From positions 2,232,001 to 2,296,000 of the forward strand of contig JAHRBS010000001.1 of assembly GCA_024305745.1 (NCBI GenBank): a DNA stretch of 64,000 nt, read 5' to 3'. Below are positions 1-10,575 of the stretch, in pieces. Every line of letters starts with the position of its first letter. The first letter of the stretch is position 1. This DNA comes from Polyporus tsugae (taxonomy: Eukaryota > Basidiomycota > Agaricomycetes > Polyporales > Polyporaceae). The notes beneath the pieces are model-generated. The model saw only the letters and a program-made list of their open reading frames with translations, was not told the origin of the DNA and ran no database searches. The position numbers were made by a program, and so were the translations under genes.

Positions 1-709
1 CCAACACCTTCTCTGGACGACGTTCAAGCCCTACAGCGGAGCTACAAAGATCTCAAGTCCAAGTACGAGGTAAGTGTAGTCGCATGGTCTTGGATTGATG
101 TGAGTATACTGACCACCTTGGACAGACTGAGGTAGAGCAACTCCGAAAGAAGCTTGCAGATATCGAGATGAAGAGTGCACGACAAGTGCATGACGTACGT
201 TTTCCCAGAGCGATTGGTCTACTCAAACTCGGTACTAACAGATGTGACAGTTGAACAAGGAGATCGGCGAACTTGAGTCTCTAATCGAGTCCAAGGTATG
301 TGACATTCATTTTGTGATACATTTTCTGTTTACATATACTGTTCTATAGATCTACCGCGAAGATGAACTCGAGCGCGAAATTGAGCGACTTAAGGATAAG
401 CTTTCTCGAAGCCAGAAGAAGTCTTCCAAAACCGATTTACCACTCCCCGAAGACTCGACCGGACGGCCTCCATCTGTTGCATCCACGATGTCCTCGACAG
501 TCGGCCAGTCCGATGACGTTGTCTGTGAGATCTGCGAACGGCCCGGCCACGATATCTTCACTTGCGACCTACTGAAGGAGGATGCTAGACCGCCGAGCGC
601 GGGCCTAATAAGCAGCTCTCTTCGCGCCGACTCCGAGCTGATCTGCGAGGACTGTGAGGAGCGCGGACACACGGCCGCGAACTGCCCACACTCTTTGGAC
701 GTTTTCTAA
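1..709 (+). CDS. CLIP-170-like microtubule plus-end protein, C-terminal part (5' end outside window)
   Basis: Partial gene, final four exons: 1-69, 126-194, 251-295 and 350-709, all with GT-AG junctions in phase. The translated part begins as an alpha-helical, Glu/Lys/Arg-rich coiled coil (exons 1-3 and the start of exon 4). A Ser-rich linker follows, then two CX2CX4HX4C zinc knuckles (CEICERPGHDIFTC and CEDCEERGHTAANC), and the protein stops after SLDVF. A coiled coil followed by paired C-terminal zinc knuckles is the layout of CLIP-170/Tip1/Bik1 proteins, which carry N-terminal CAP-Gly domains and track growing microtubule ends; in that family the knuckles recruit dynactin/Lis1. The CAP-Gly region is not in the window, so the family name rests on the C-terminus alone. 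Other coiled-coil proteins with zinc knuckles are possible. Confidence 0.75.
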
Positions 710-2205
710 GCGCTGCTGCTCTTCTATCAACTCAGAACGCTATTCATTCGCTATCCTTTCCACCTGCTTTCTCCGTTCTGTTTTCCCCTCCCGCGCCGTT
801 CTCTGCCTTCCGTTAACAGTCGACCAAACCCAAGCAAACTGTAGCCAAATATCACAATACCGTTCCTTCGTCCCGTCCCGTCATATGCATTGTGCACAAT
901 CCATCACTACTACCCTCCTTTGTCCCTTGGTAATCGCCGCATTGTACTTATGTGCGTTCATTCATTCGGTTGTCATTTCTCGTTCTGCAGCACTTGGTTC
1001 GTGCGTCCTCCCATACTCTACATACCCCACAAATGTTGTCTGCCTCCATTATAGGGCACAGGTATACCAGGGTCATCATATCCCGTTCATTCCACGACCG
1101 GCCCTGTTTCGGCCTCAGTACTCAGTCTCTGACCGTGCCGTGTACCGCATGGTTTGTCGCTCTCCTCATTGAGGCACCATCTCGGTAGGCTAGGGAATGC
1201 CAAGCCCTTGATTGTGGTTGATGTGGTCTGTGCCCAGACACATCCGCCCTCACCCCCTCAATTACTCAGACATCGCGATGACGGGTGGATATACTGCCCT
1301 AAGTGTACATTGGTCATGAGATCTTGAGACCTCGCCGGTGTAGACAGTGGTACCTAGCGTAAGTATGGTACCCGCCCACTCTCTGCCGTCTTCGCTCTAA
1401 TTCGACTTCAGACTACGTATGAGCCGGCTGGCAGGACGCTTTTAAATTTATGGTAGACCATGACGGTGAATATTTTCACACACCTGGAAGGCGGAATATG
1501 AACGACTGTCCAGAAAGACTAGGACAAGCACATGGGCAGCAAAGTTTTGAGAAAACGAACCCAATCAGTGTTCGACGAGTACACGGTGACGGCCCACGGG
1601 CGCCGATTCTCGCTTCTGAATCGTTGTGTAGGATAATCTCATTACTTCGGGATCAAAGATTTTGTAGCGTTTGTCGCCAAGGAAGTTGTGGCGGACCATT
1701 TATTTTCAGATGGTGACACGGGGTGAGCAGATGAGCGCTATTAGTATACGTATATGTTTAAATTCATTTAAATGTTTGTATGTAGAGGCTACGGAGCATA
1801 CGAGACTCTGAGTCTGAGGATAGGACAAGGGTCGCCACCGATCAGCGATGGGATGAGTGCAGACGTGTGAAGGGGCAAGGGACTGGCGGGGAGCAAGGCG
1901 GTTGAAAGGCGGAGAACAAGGGCTATTCTTGCGGGATATATATAAGAATGCTCCGCCGCAGCACGGGTGAATCGACTCCCATAACCATTCCCAGAATTCC
2001 TCGAGTGCGCAGCCGTGTCTGTGGTCGAAGGAGTCCCGTCGACGTCGCCCGTAGATCGAGACCTCAGACTCGGAGACGGTTGTCAGCCAATAGCAGGAGA
2101 GCAGCCGGCTCCCTGGCAGTTGCACAGCAGCTCCGTCACTCCCTTGGCCTATATTACTTGCAGCCTCCGCCGTCCAGCGCGTCCTCTCCCTTCCCCTTTG
2201 CTGCC
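710..2205. other. Intergenic region, CLIP-like gene to aspartic protease
   Basis: No supported gene. The first part is the pyrimidine-rich 3' flank of the CLIP-like gene. The distal part is the promoter side of the protease gene, with a strong TATA-like run at 1937-1945, a CCAAT box at 2087-2091 and a weaker TATA-like site near 2149. The open frames here (for example 1948-2571) overlap the protease start in another frame and show no family signature. Confidence 0.6.
1937..1945 (+). promoter_or_regulatory. TATA-like element upstream of aspartic protease
   Basis: The run TATATATAA lies about 260 nt before the protease start codon, with a CCAAT box (2087-2091) in between and a second, weaker TATA-like stretch near 2149. 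Which one sets the transcript start cannot be told from sequence. Confidence 0.4.
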
Positions 2206-4246
2206 ATGGTCCAATATACCCACCTCTCTCTCCTTTCGCTATTTGCTGCTGCCGCTGCGACACCGCTCCACGTTCCTCCACCTCTTCACATCCCGCTCAC
2301 TCGCCGATCATCGCACCGCAACGCCTCGATCGAACGATTCGCGAGCCATGCCGATTTCCTCCGTCAGAAGTACGGCTACAAGACGACCTCGACTCTCGTG
2401 AACCGTGCCGGGCAGACTGTTGGGATAAGCATTATCGACCAGGTGCGCAGTCCTGCTCCCCCGGGTCCCCTTCCCACACTTAACCCTATGACATCCTCAG
2501 CAAGCCGACTCTTCGTACCTTGGTCAAGTCACCGTCGGCACTCCTGCCCAAACCTTCAAGGTCGTCCTTGACACCGGCTCCTCCGACCTCTGGGTTGCTG
2601 GAACACAGTGTCCTTCGTGCGGCCAAACCCCTCCCTTCGACCCCAACCAGTCCTCGACCATCAAGCAGCTCACTGACGCGACCGGAAGGAGTCAAACCGT
2701 TACCATCAACTATGGCAGTGGCTCAGCTGCCGGCATCCTAGCCCAAGACACCGTATCCATGGCTGGCTTCACCGTCAACCCGCAACCATTCCTTGTTGTC
2801 GAGCAGATGACGTCTGGCCTCCTTCAGGGCGATGTCTCCGGCATTATGGGTCTCGCGTTCCAATCCCTTGCCTCAACCCAGGCGACACCGTTCTGGGAGC
2901 AGCTCATGAACAACGGTCAGTTCGCGAGTCCCGAGTTTTCGTTCTGGCTAGCCCGCCATCTGGACGACAAGAACCCCGCGGACGAGACCGCGGGTGGTGT
3001 CATGACGCTCGGCGGTCAGAACAGCTCATTGTTCACCGGCGACATCGAGTTCAACACGCTCTCCAACGCCAACTCGCCGTCGTTCTGGATGCTTGAGCTC
3101 TCAGGTGCGTGCATGCCCTCCTAACATTCCCACGAGAAGGAATCTCGACAGCGGTGATGATGCCGAGTTTGCGTCTGACGTGATGTTTCCGACAGGCGCG
3201 ACTGTGCAGGGAAAATCTGTCTCCGTGCCCACAGGCAGCGCTGCAGCCTCGGCGATTGACACCGGCACGACTCTCATCGGCGGTCCTTCCGACGCAGTCA
3301 CGGCTATATATAATGCAATCGACGGCGCTCAACCTCTCGGTGGCCAAATGCAGGGCTTTTGGGCATTCCGTGAGTACTCGCAACTCCTTTAAATAACGCC
3401 ATCAACATTTTATTCGCTTCCGATCCTGTTTACTGAAATGAATCCTCCGCAGCCTGCAACACCAAGGTGGAAGTTGCGCTTGCTTTCGGGGGCAAGGCGT
3501 GGCCCATCAGCGATGCGGACATGAACCTCGGCACGGTCCAAGCTAACATGTGCTTGGGCGGTATCTTCGATCTCAACCTTGGTTCAAACGTCGGCAGCGG
3601 TGGAGGCAACCCGGTCTGGGTTGTCGGTGATACCTTCCTGGTCAGTTTTTATCGCCATGGGATCCATGTGCTCCGGCCCCAGCTGACCCCCCCTTGTGAC
3701 ACGCACAGAAAAACGTTTACACAGTTTTCCGCGCTAACCCTCCCGCCGTGGGTTTCGCGCAGCTGTCCACCGCGGCCGGTGGCTCACCCGGTATGTCTGT
3801 CATGTTCCTGTTTTCGTCACAGTCCACATGAATTTGACAAGCTTCGGCCTCTTCGGTCCCTTCGTCTTCTATCCCTTCTACCATGCCTGGTGCTTCTTCC
3901 ATCTCTGAACAAACATCTATCAATCCGACGTCATCCTCCGCCCCCGACGGTAACTCAGGCGCTACAGGAAGCCCGACAGCCGTTGTGAGCGCGACCTTCT
4001 CTGCCTCTGCTGGTGACCCGCTTCCATCTGTCTCTGGCGCTAGCAGCGGTACGGGTACGTCTTTGAGGACCCCTGTAGCAGCGGATGTGGTTAACTGAAG
4101 TGGTGCTTGTAGGTTCGGCTCCGTTGAACCCCACAGCGTCTGCTGGAAACACCGCCGCGGCGCGCATAGCGAGCTCACAAGTTCTCGCCGGTGTAGCACT
4201 ATCGCTTCTAGCGAGCGTCGTCTCGGGATGGGTCGTCCTCGCATGA
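2206..4246 (+). CDS. GPI-anchored pepsin-like aspartic protease
   Basis: Seven exons: 2206-2442, 2501-3104, 3196-3369, 3453-3640, 3709-3790, 3842-4054 and 4113-4246, giving 543 aa. Residues 1-19 form a hydrophobic signal peptide ending in an Ala run, followed by a basic propeptide. The two catalytic motifs of family A1 are both present: DTGSS (Asp about 103) and DTGTT (Asp about 302), with the flap region around YGSGSAAG. After the catalytic body comes a Ser/Thr/Pro-rich stretch of about 90 residues. The last exon encodes a short spacer and a hydrophobic C-terminus (VLAGVALSLLASVVSGWVVL) ending at the stop, which is the pattern of a GPI-attachment signal. The likely role is a cell-surface or wall-bound endopeptidase, comparable to yapsin-like proteases. 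Reading straight through at 4054 would stop at 4098 and lose the GPI signal; a GTACGT donor and TTGTAG acceptor support the splice. Confidence 0.9.
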
Positions 4247-6018
4247 TTGTGGACATTGGACGTGGCTATTGAGGTCGGAGGCACCACACACGTGTGCCCC
4301 TCACCACGCTCTTGCAGACAGACATCAGACATCTACACATATTCGTACTTGGATCGAGCGGTGCATGATGACGTTCACGCTTTCCCTTCTTTATTGGCTT
4401 CAGGTTTTTGGATTGTCGGACAGGATCGGGAGCGGAGATGCGTCGCGAGAGAGCTAGGACTCGGTGCTGTGTGTTTGTTTGTTGTAATGCTCTCAGGACG
4501 CGTTTGGATAATGCTACAGCTGCTTTGCGCTGCCCGCTAGACCGTCGACAGTTATTACTGACTTCGTTCTCGCACAGGTCCCGACATTGATCCTTTCGGC
4601 GCAGATATAGATCTGCGACCGAATGCTGCGCACGCACGGATGTTGTACAACTCTGCTGGCAGGGACGGGGAAGTATCGACCGTACCCAGGCCTCGTGCCA
4701 GTGGTACATTTTCGTCCTGGAGTTCTGGACTCGGAAGTGCCGGCTGCGCCGGCGGAAACCTTGCTTGACTTGCCAATTTTCCTATCAATTACTCTGCCTG
4801 TAAGTAACTTACCCATGTTCCCTGCCACAATTTTATGGCCACGCCAATATTACTCTGCCCATTATGTACTGCAGGTTGAGGGCCTGTTCCTTGTGAGATT
4901 AAGAACTTGAAGAACTTCGTGAAGGTGAAGGCGAAGCAACTGAGCACGGACGAATTGCATGCGCAAATCTGCCCTTTTCGGCATGGGCGCTAAGGGTTGC
5001 CCAGAGGTCGCTGCGGCTCTCGGCTGAAGAGTGTTGCAATAAAATTATTGAAGATAGAAATCGGTCACTACAAGGGTTCCATGCAGATGACCAAGTAAGT
5101 CGTACCGCCGATCTGCAAGATGCGGCTGGGTATCGGAGGGACTCACAACATGAGCTGTGGGCGCTTGGGTCATTAGGCATTTATTTGGTCGTGTTTACGA
5201 TACAGTATTGGGTGAAACTGGCTTCAATTATGACAGTCCGAGAAACCTTGTCAAGCAAGGTAACAACCCGGGTGCTGCGCACGATGGACTCCGTTTGGTC
5301 CTACGCAGCCACGGTTGTCCGCCACATTGGCACCGAGAAACAAAGATCTTCTCCGACGTGGTGTCTATTCGCAAGATGGGGGTATAGAGTTCAGACAGAT
5401 TGGGTGCTTCCGCCACGGTGCGCAGCACCACTCCCATGGCATCGGGGTGACATGCAGTCACTGCAGCATCAGTTGACAGTCGGTGAGCGCAGAGTATACG
5501 TTACGTAGTTAAACTTCAAGGTGCCTGGTGACTTTGCCCGGGGCTGCCAGTGGGTTCCGCGGATCCTTTCAAGTTGGTCCCGGATCCCGAAATCATGGTC
5601 GCACAAAGTATCGGGGTGCTGTGGGTTGGACTAGTAGGTACATAGTAGCCTCTTTGGTTGATGCAAGCTCTGTCGTCTGGCGGCCTCCTCATACCTAGTA
5701 AATATTGTAGTAGGGAGTCAAGTCGGACGAGATGACGAGGGGGATCAGTCTGCCCTTAGCGGCCTTAGCGGCCTAATGTGGCTGTTCTAGTCAGGTCTCT
5801 CATAATGACTTTTCTTATCAAGTAATACCAAAGTAATACTCTGGAGTGCATTTGTTACTTGAGTCAGTAAGAGCTTAATTACACTCTGAAGTCCAGGAAG
5901 ATTAGCGCCGGCATTATCTTTTATCGCTTGCACAGAGTCTCAGAGTAGAATCTTTGCAAGCTCCGTTTCTCTCCAAACCTCCTCGACCCTCCTTCTTCCT
6001 CCTCGGCCATACACCAAG
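4247..6018. other. Intergenic region, protease to eIF2-alpha
   Basis: No supported gene. Short frames on both strands (for example 4266-4709 minus, 5185-5508 plus) have no recognisable domain and overlap one another. A tandem tcttagcggcctta-like duplication (GCGGCCTTAGCGGCC) lies near 5760. The last 100 nt before 6019 are C/T-rich, consistent with the eIF2-alpha 5' leader. Confidence 0.5.
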
Positions 6019-7434
6019 ATGCGGTATTACGAACAACGCTATCCAGAAGTGGACGAGCTGGTCATGGTGCAGGTGCGCCAGATTGCGGAGATGGGTGCCT
6101 ACGTGAAACTTGTATGTTCCCGTCCATCGAATTTTGCGTAAAGGACGGCCGTACCTGCTCATCAGCCTACCCCAAGTAGCTTGAATATGACAACATCGAG
6201 GGCATGATCCTGCTCTCAGAGCTCTCGCGGAGACGTATCCGATCGATCCAGAAGCTCATCCGTGTGGGCCGAAACGAGGTCGTCGTCGTCCTCCGAGTCG
6301 ACAAGGAGAAGGGTGCGCCGTCCTCTCTACTTCTACAACCTCTCCCCACATCGCATTCCACGCCTCCAGCTCATTACGATCCCCCTTTCTCTTGCTCTTG
6401 TCGCACGCAGGCTACATTGACCTCTCCAAACGCCGTGTCTCGCCCGAGGACATCACGAAATGCGAGGAGCGCTACATGAAGTCGAAAACCGTCGCGTCCA
6501 TCATGCGGCACGTCGCCTCCAAGGTGCCCTCCGTGAACGGCGAGGTGCTCGAGGGCGAGCAGGCGAAGCAGGCCGAGGCGGATGCCGCGGAGACGAAGCG
6601 CGCCCGCCGCGCTGCGAAAAAGGAGGGGCACGACGAGGACATCGTCCCCGACGAGATCCCCGGCGGCGGCGCGAGCGAGGAGGCGCGCCTGGAGCAGCTG
6701 TACGAGCAGATCGCATGGCCTCTGGGAAAGAAGTACGGGCACACGTACGATGCGTTCAAGCTCGCCCTGACGTGCGTCTGCTGTCCTTCCCCGTTCTCCG
6801 TTCTCTGCGAAATATGATGGTTGACGTTGGGGAGGTAGCGAGCCCGACGGTCTGTTCCAATCATTGCCGGCGCCGGTGCAGCCCGCGGTGCTGAACGTCC
6901 TCACGAGCACCATCGCACGACGGCTGACGCCCCAGCCCATCAAGCTCCGTGCCGATATCGAACTCACATGCTATACGCCTGCGGGGATCGACGCTATCAA
7001 GAAGGCCCTTCGTGCAGGAGAGGCTCAGAGCAACGAGGCCGTCCCGATAAAGGCAAAGCTCGTTGCGCCTCCTCTATACGTTCTCAGCACGAACGCTACC
7101 GACAAGGTCAGTTGAACTTGTATCAGGATGGTGCGAGTTCAGACGACAACAATACTGACACCGTTTTCCTAGTACGCTGCTGTCGACCGGTTGGAACGTG
7201 CAATCGAGTCCATCCAGTCAACAATTGAGGACCAGGGAGGGTCTCTAGTTGTGAAGATGAAGGTGCGCTTTTCGGTCTGGATTTATTATGTGGCGGAGCC
7301 CCTGTGTTCACGATATTTTCTAGCCCAAAGCCATCTCGGAGACGGAAGAGCAGGACCTCGCCCAGCTCATGGCGAAGGCGGGCCAGGAGAACGCTGAGGT
7401 GTCTGGCGACGAGGACGAGGAGGAGCCGGTGTAA
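6019..7434 (+). CDS. SUI2: Translation initiation factor eIF2, alpha subunit
   Basis: Six exons: 6019-6111, 6180-6312, 6411-6771, 6839-7106, 7173-7262 and 7324-7434, giving 351 aa. The N-terminal S1 (OB-fold) domain is highly conserved, including [20 protein letters not shown]; Ser47 here aligns with the regulatory Ser51 phosphorylated by Gcn2-type kinases. [15 protein letters not shown] closes the S1 domain, followed by the helical domain and the C-terminal alpha/beta domain (around KLVAPPLYV), and an acidic tail (DEDEEEPV). The protein is part of the eIF2 GTPase complex that brings initiator tRNA to the 40S ribosome. It is longer than the usual roughly 300 aa because of an Ala/Glu/Lys-rich insertion at about residues 113-167, inside exon 3 and in frame. 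It is convergent with the carrier gene, with a 370-nt gap. Confidence 0.96.
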
Positions 7435-7804
7435 GGGATCGAGGGGTTGCATTGAGTGTACATGTACAGTAGTACGGGCTCATCACCACTGTAGCCATCG
7501 AAATGTCCGATTGTATCCTTCAGGTATTCATGACCACATTGCTTTCAGAGACCCCTGCCTTATATCCCATTCATCTGGCGTGTGCGCTAATCTATAGAGT
7601 TTGTGTTGAGACAAAGCATTGCAATATACAAGTGTATACAAGACAAAAGCACTGTTCTAGCGCCTGGAAGCAGAGAAGATGCACCGTATCCCGTGGCAAC
7701 CCCATAGAGGGCCAACGAGCGATTACTATAGTGTAGTTGAGGGGCTACGCGGTCATCTATGAATATCTATGTATATTGGATATACCCAGCAACAAGGTCC
7801 CAAG
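7435..7804. other. Convergent 3' intergenic region
   Basis: Shared 3' flank of eIF2-alpha (+) and the carrier gene (-). I see nothing in it apart from A/T-rich stretches that may serve as polyadenylation signals. Confidence 0.5.
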
Positions 7805-9453
7805 TCACGGCCATAGGTTGTTGAGGGCCCGGCTCGCGAGCTCAAAGCCAAGGAATGTCGCGCCATTCGCAAATGGCGACCTGGAGACGGATATTATCAG
7901 CAAGCTCTTGCTTTCATTAGGGACCAAGGGGCGTACCTGATAAGGGTGGGTGTGAGCCCACGTGTAAACGCGGGAAGGCCTTCCGTCCGCCACACCGTCC
8001 GCACGCAGTGCAGCGTAGATTTGTACTTTTGTCCGTCGGCGGCCGAGAAGCCGTCCGTCTGCATGCGGGACTTGATCATGTCTATTGGGTATATTATGGC
8101 CCAGAGCTAGAAAGAAAAGAAGCACCCGCGTTAATGAACGTGCGAAATGGAAAACGCTCGTCGAGCGACAAGACAATAGCATGGGGACGGGGAAGGGGAT
8201 GAAATTGAACTTACGGCGTATCCAGCGGCGGCACCGAAGAGCACCGCGTTCGCGGGGTTCACCTGGTCCCGCCGGATGCCCTTCTTTTGCATTTCGCGCT
8301 GCATAAGCTTTTCGTACGCCCAGAAGTAGATGCCGTATCCAGTCGCTTCGCGCCAGAGCGTCACGACCTGGCCTTTGTAGATGCCAGCGATGCCATACTG
8401 GGTAAAAATCTTCTTCATCGCGTCAAACGGGCCGGCATAGACAGGGTGGGTGGCCGACTGAGTTTGTAACCCTGTCAGTGCAAACAATAAGTCAACGAAC
8501 AACTCCGCGGCGCGCCAGGTAGGGAAGGAGGGGTGGCAAAATGCTAGCACATTCGATCGGCCTAATTCAATTGACGCCTTACGACACGGCACCCTCATAA
8601 CTAATCGGGAAGCCATGATATCCCAAAGATTGGGGGTTAAACGGGAGGTTATAAGAGCTGGTGGGACAGTATGAACAAGCGATGCACAGAGCTCGAGTGA
8701 GATCTGCCGCCCTGGCCAAAAGCTATCCGGACATTAACATGTGCGCACCACCGTAGAGTGCATGCACGATGGTCACGATGGCCGCACATGCATACAAAGC
8801 GCAGGAGAACCCGTGGTGGAAGGAACACTCACTGATACGAATGTGTTCGACAGGGCCTGAGACTACGCCGTTCGCAAGACCTGCAAACGACCCAGCCAAA
8901 ACCAGCTGCCCACTTGACAGCGTGGCCCCGTCGGCACCTCCCCGCCCGTTGCGCGCATTCTGTGCGGCGAATAAGCGTTTCGACCACTCGAGCGCGGCGA
9001 ACTGTATGGAGACGCAGACACCGATCCCGAGGAGCGGGGTCAAGGTACCCTGCATCACATTGAGGTTCAGGGGGTTGGTGGGAACGGCGGGAGCAAATAA
9101 GCATACGGGGATTAGCGGAAAAGCACGGGGCGCACCAAACCTTGTAAAATGCCAGCAGGCCCTCGTTCTTCAGGATCCCGCCCGCGCAGTGCAGCATGCC
9201 CTTGTACGTGCCGGCAGACGCGGTCTGCATCCGCTGTTTCCGGTTGTGTGTGTCACCACGCCGTGTCCTCTGTAACGGGATGACGTAGCGGGGTTGAACG
9301 TACCACTTTCACGATATCAAACGGTTGCCCGACAAGTACCTATGAGACCGGGCCGCTATTGGTGAGTGCAGGTGGGTGAGCCGAGGTGCCGCTACGGACC
9401 TGTGCGATGCCTCCAGCAGTGCCCGCGGTGAGGTCCTTGACTGTCTTGGACAT
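7805..9453 (-). CDS. Mitochondrial carrier, Ymc1/Ymc2-type (SLC25 family)
   Basis: Seven exons on the minus strand: 9453-9400, 9339-9304, 9233-9141, 9049-8833, 8471-8215, 8106-7937 and 7880-7805, giving 300 aa. The three tandem repeats of the SLC25 fold are visible, each with its signature after the first helix: QPFDIVKVR, GPVEHIRIR and YPIDMIKSR. The start MSKTVKDLTAGTAGGIAQVL and the phrases YKGTLTPLLGIG and SPFANGATFLGFELA match the carnitine/ornithine branch and, within it, the yeast Ymc1/Ymc2 proteins best. The protein would sit in the mitochondrial inner membrane and exchange a small carboxylate or amino acid; the substrate cannot be read from sequence. Exon 2 is only 36 nt. An acylcarnitine carrier (Crc1-like) is the main alternative. 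Confidence 0.9.
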
Positions 9454-10143
9454 GGCTGGAGTCCTTCGGAGTGCCGCGCGAGGGAAATGGGGGTGAGCGA
9501 GATGGTCGTGGAAGGCAGGGAGCTCGTCGAGTCACCGCTCGCCTACGCATTGGCAGTAAACCCCAGGTTTCAGCGGACCTCCGCCCCGCCCGATAAGTGC
9601 CCGCCGCCCAATCACAGCTCACACAGATAAACTTTCCTGGCCGCATCGCGCGGAGATAAGATAAGATGCCCGAAGCTGCCCTCGAAAGTCGGGCCGCTGC
9701 GCGGACTTCGAGTTCTGGTGACTGTCTCAATATGCATGGCAGACAATCCGTGGATCAATTAAATCCCTGCCCAGTATACTTTCATAGCACCCTATAGTAT
9801 GAATGGTCGACCATGTGCATGAAGCAGTGCATGACCTGCGTAAAAACCATCTTACTTGACACCGACGTACCTGCCAGGCTGCCATTCCAACTTCACCAAC
9901 CAGACGGGATATCCTGTGGCATGTTTTTCATGATACATATTCATGCGCATAACGATATACAACATATACAAAGCGAACGAACGAACGAAGATTATTAGAG
10001 TCCCAGCGCCCTTGACCAGCGAAAGAGTCCGCTCCCTCGACGGGGACTGATCCTACGAATGGTGATATGTAGATAGATAGTACCTCCGCGGGCAGCTCAG
10101 CGCAGCGCAGCGCCAGCCCCCGACGTGTCGTCGCGGTCGTCCT
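9454..10143. other. Intergenic region with GATA and CCAAT boxes upstream of the carrier
   Basis: No gene supported. A CCAAT box lies at 9608-9612 and GATAA motifs at 9626-9630 and 9655-9667 (two overlapping copies), about 170-210 nt upstream of the carrier start. The rest, to 10143, is the 3' flank of the small minus-strand gene, with a short (GAAC)n-like run near 9978. Confidence 0.45.
9655..9667 (+). promoter_or_regulatory. Tandem GATA motifs upstream of mitochondrial carrier
   Basis: GATAAGATAAGAT, two overlapping GATA boxes about 200 nt upstream of the carrier start codon, with another GATAA at 9626. In fungi GATA factors control nitrogen and iron responses. Binding here is inferred from the motif only. 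Confidence 0.35.
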
Positions 10144-10522
10144 TCACATCTTCGCGCCGATCCTCTTTTTCTCCGGCCTGCCCGTGTTCCATCGGATGGG
10201 GTTCGTGTACTGCTCCTGGGCCCGCACGTCCGCCTTGCGCCACTGCGCCTGCGCCTCTGGCGACTCGCGCATCCACGCCTGCGCGATGGCTTGTGCGGGG
10301 GATAGCGTCGCGCGCGGCGTGCTGCACGGGGTTAACGTCGTCTGCGCGCGGTGAGGTGTTATTGGGCGCTGTGTGAGCGTGTGCGGGTGTGGGTGCGGGA
10401 GCGTCGTCGGCGACGGGGGATCTGATGGCATCTGGTGAAGGAAGCGCAGAACGCAGAGACGGTAGGTTAGCGAACGTCGCCGAGAACGCGGACGCGACGA
10501 CTCGAGGGCGTACAATGGTCAT
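10144..10522 (-). CDS. Small hypothetical protein, two exons
   Basis: Exon 1 is 10522-10514 (only ATG ACC ATT) and exon 2 is 10431-10144, giving 98 aa. The 82-nt intron has a GTAC donor, a GCTAAC branch site and a CACCAG acceptor. A TATATAAG box lies about 45 nt upstream of the ATG. The N-terminal half is Pro/His/Thr-rich. The C-terminal half (around AQAWMRESPEAQAQWRKAD and NPIRWNTGRPEKKR) is charged, contains Trp, and looks like a genuine folded or helical segment. Reading the DNA without splicing gives a different 141-aa frame (to 10097) that is Ala/Gly/Asp-rich and less protein-like. No family recognised. Confidence 0.45.
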
Positions 10523-10567
10523 GAAGGGGTCATAAACATGGCCTAGCGCGCCCGCAAAGTTCGAACT

Positions 10568-10575
10568 TATATAAG
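10568..10575 (-). promoter_or_regulatory. TATA box of small gene
   Basis: The near-palindrome CTTATATAAG lies about 45 nt upstream of the ATG at 10522 on the minus strand. That is a workable spacing for a transcript with a very short leader. Confidence 0.45.
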
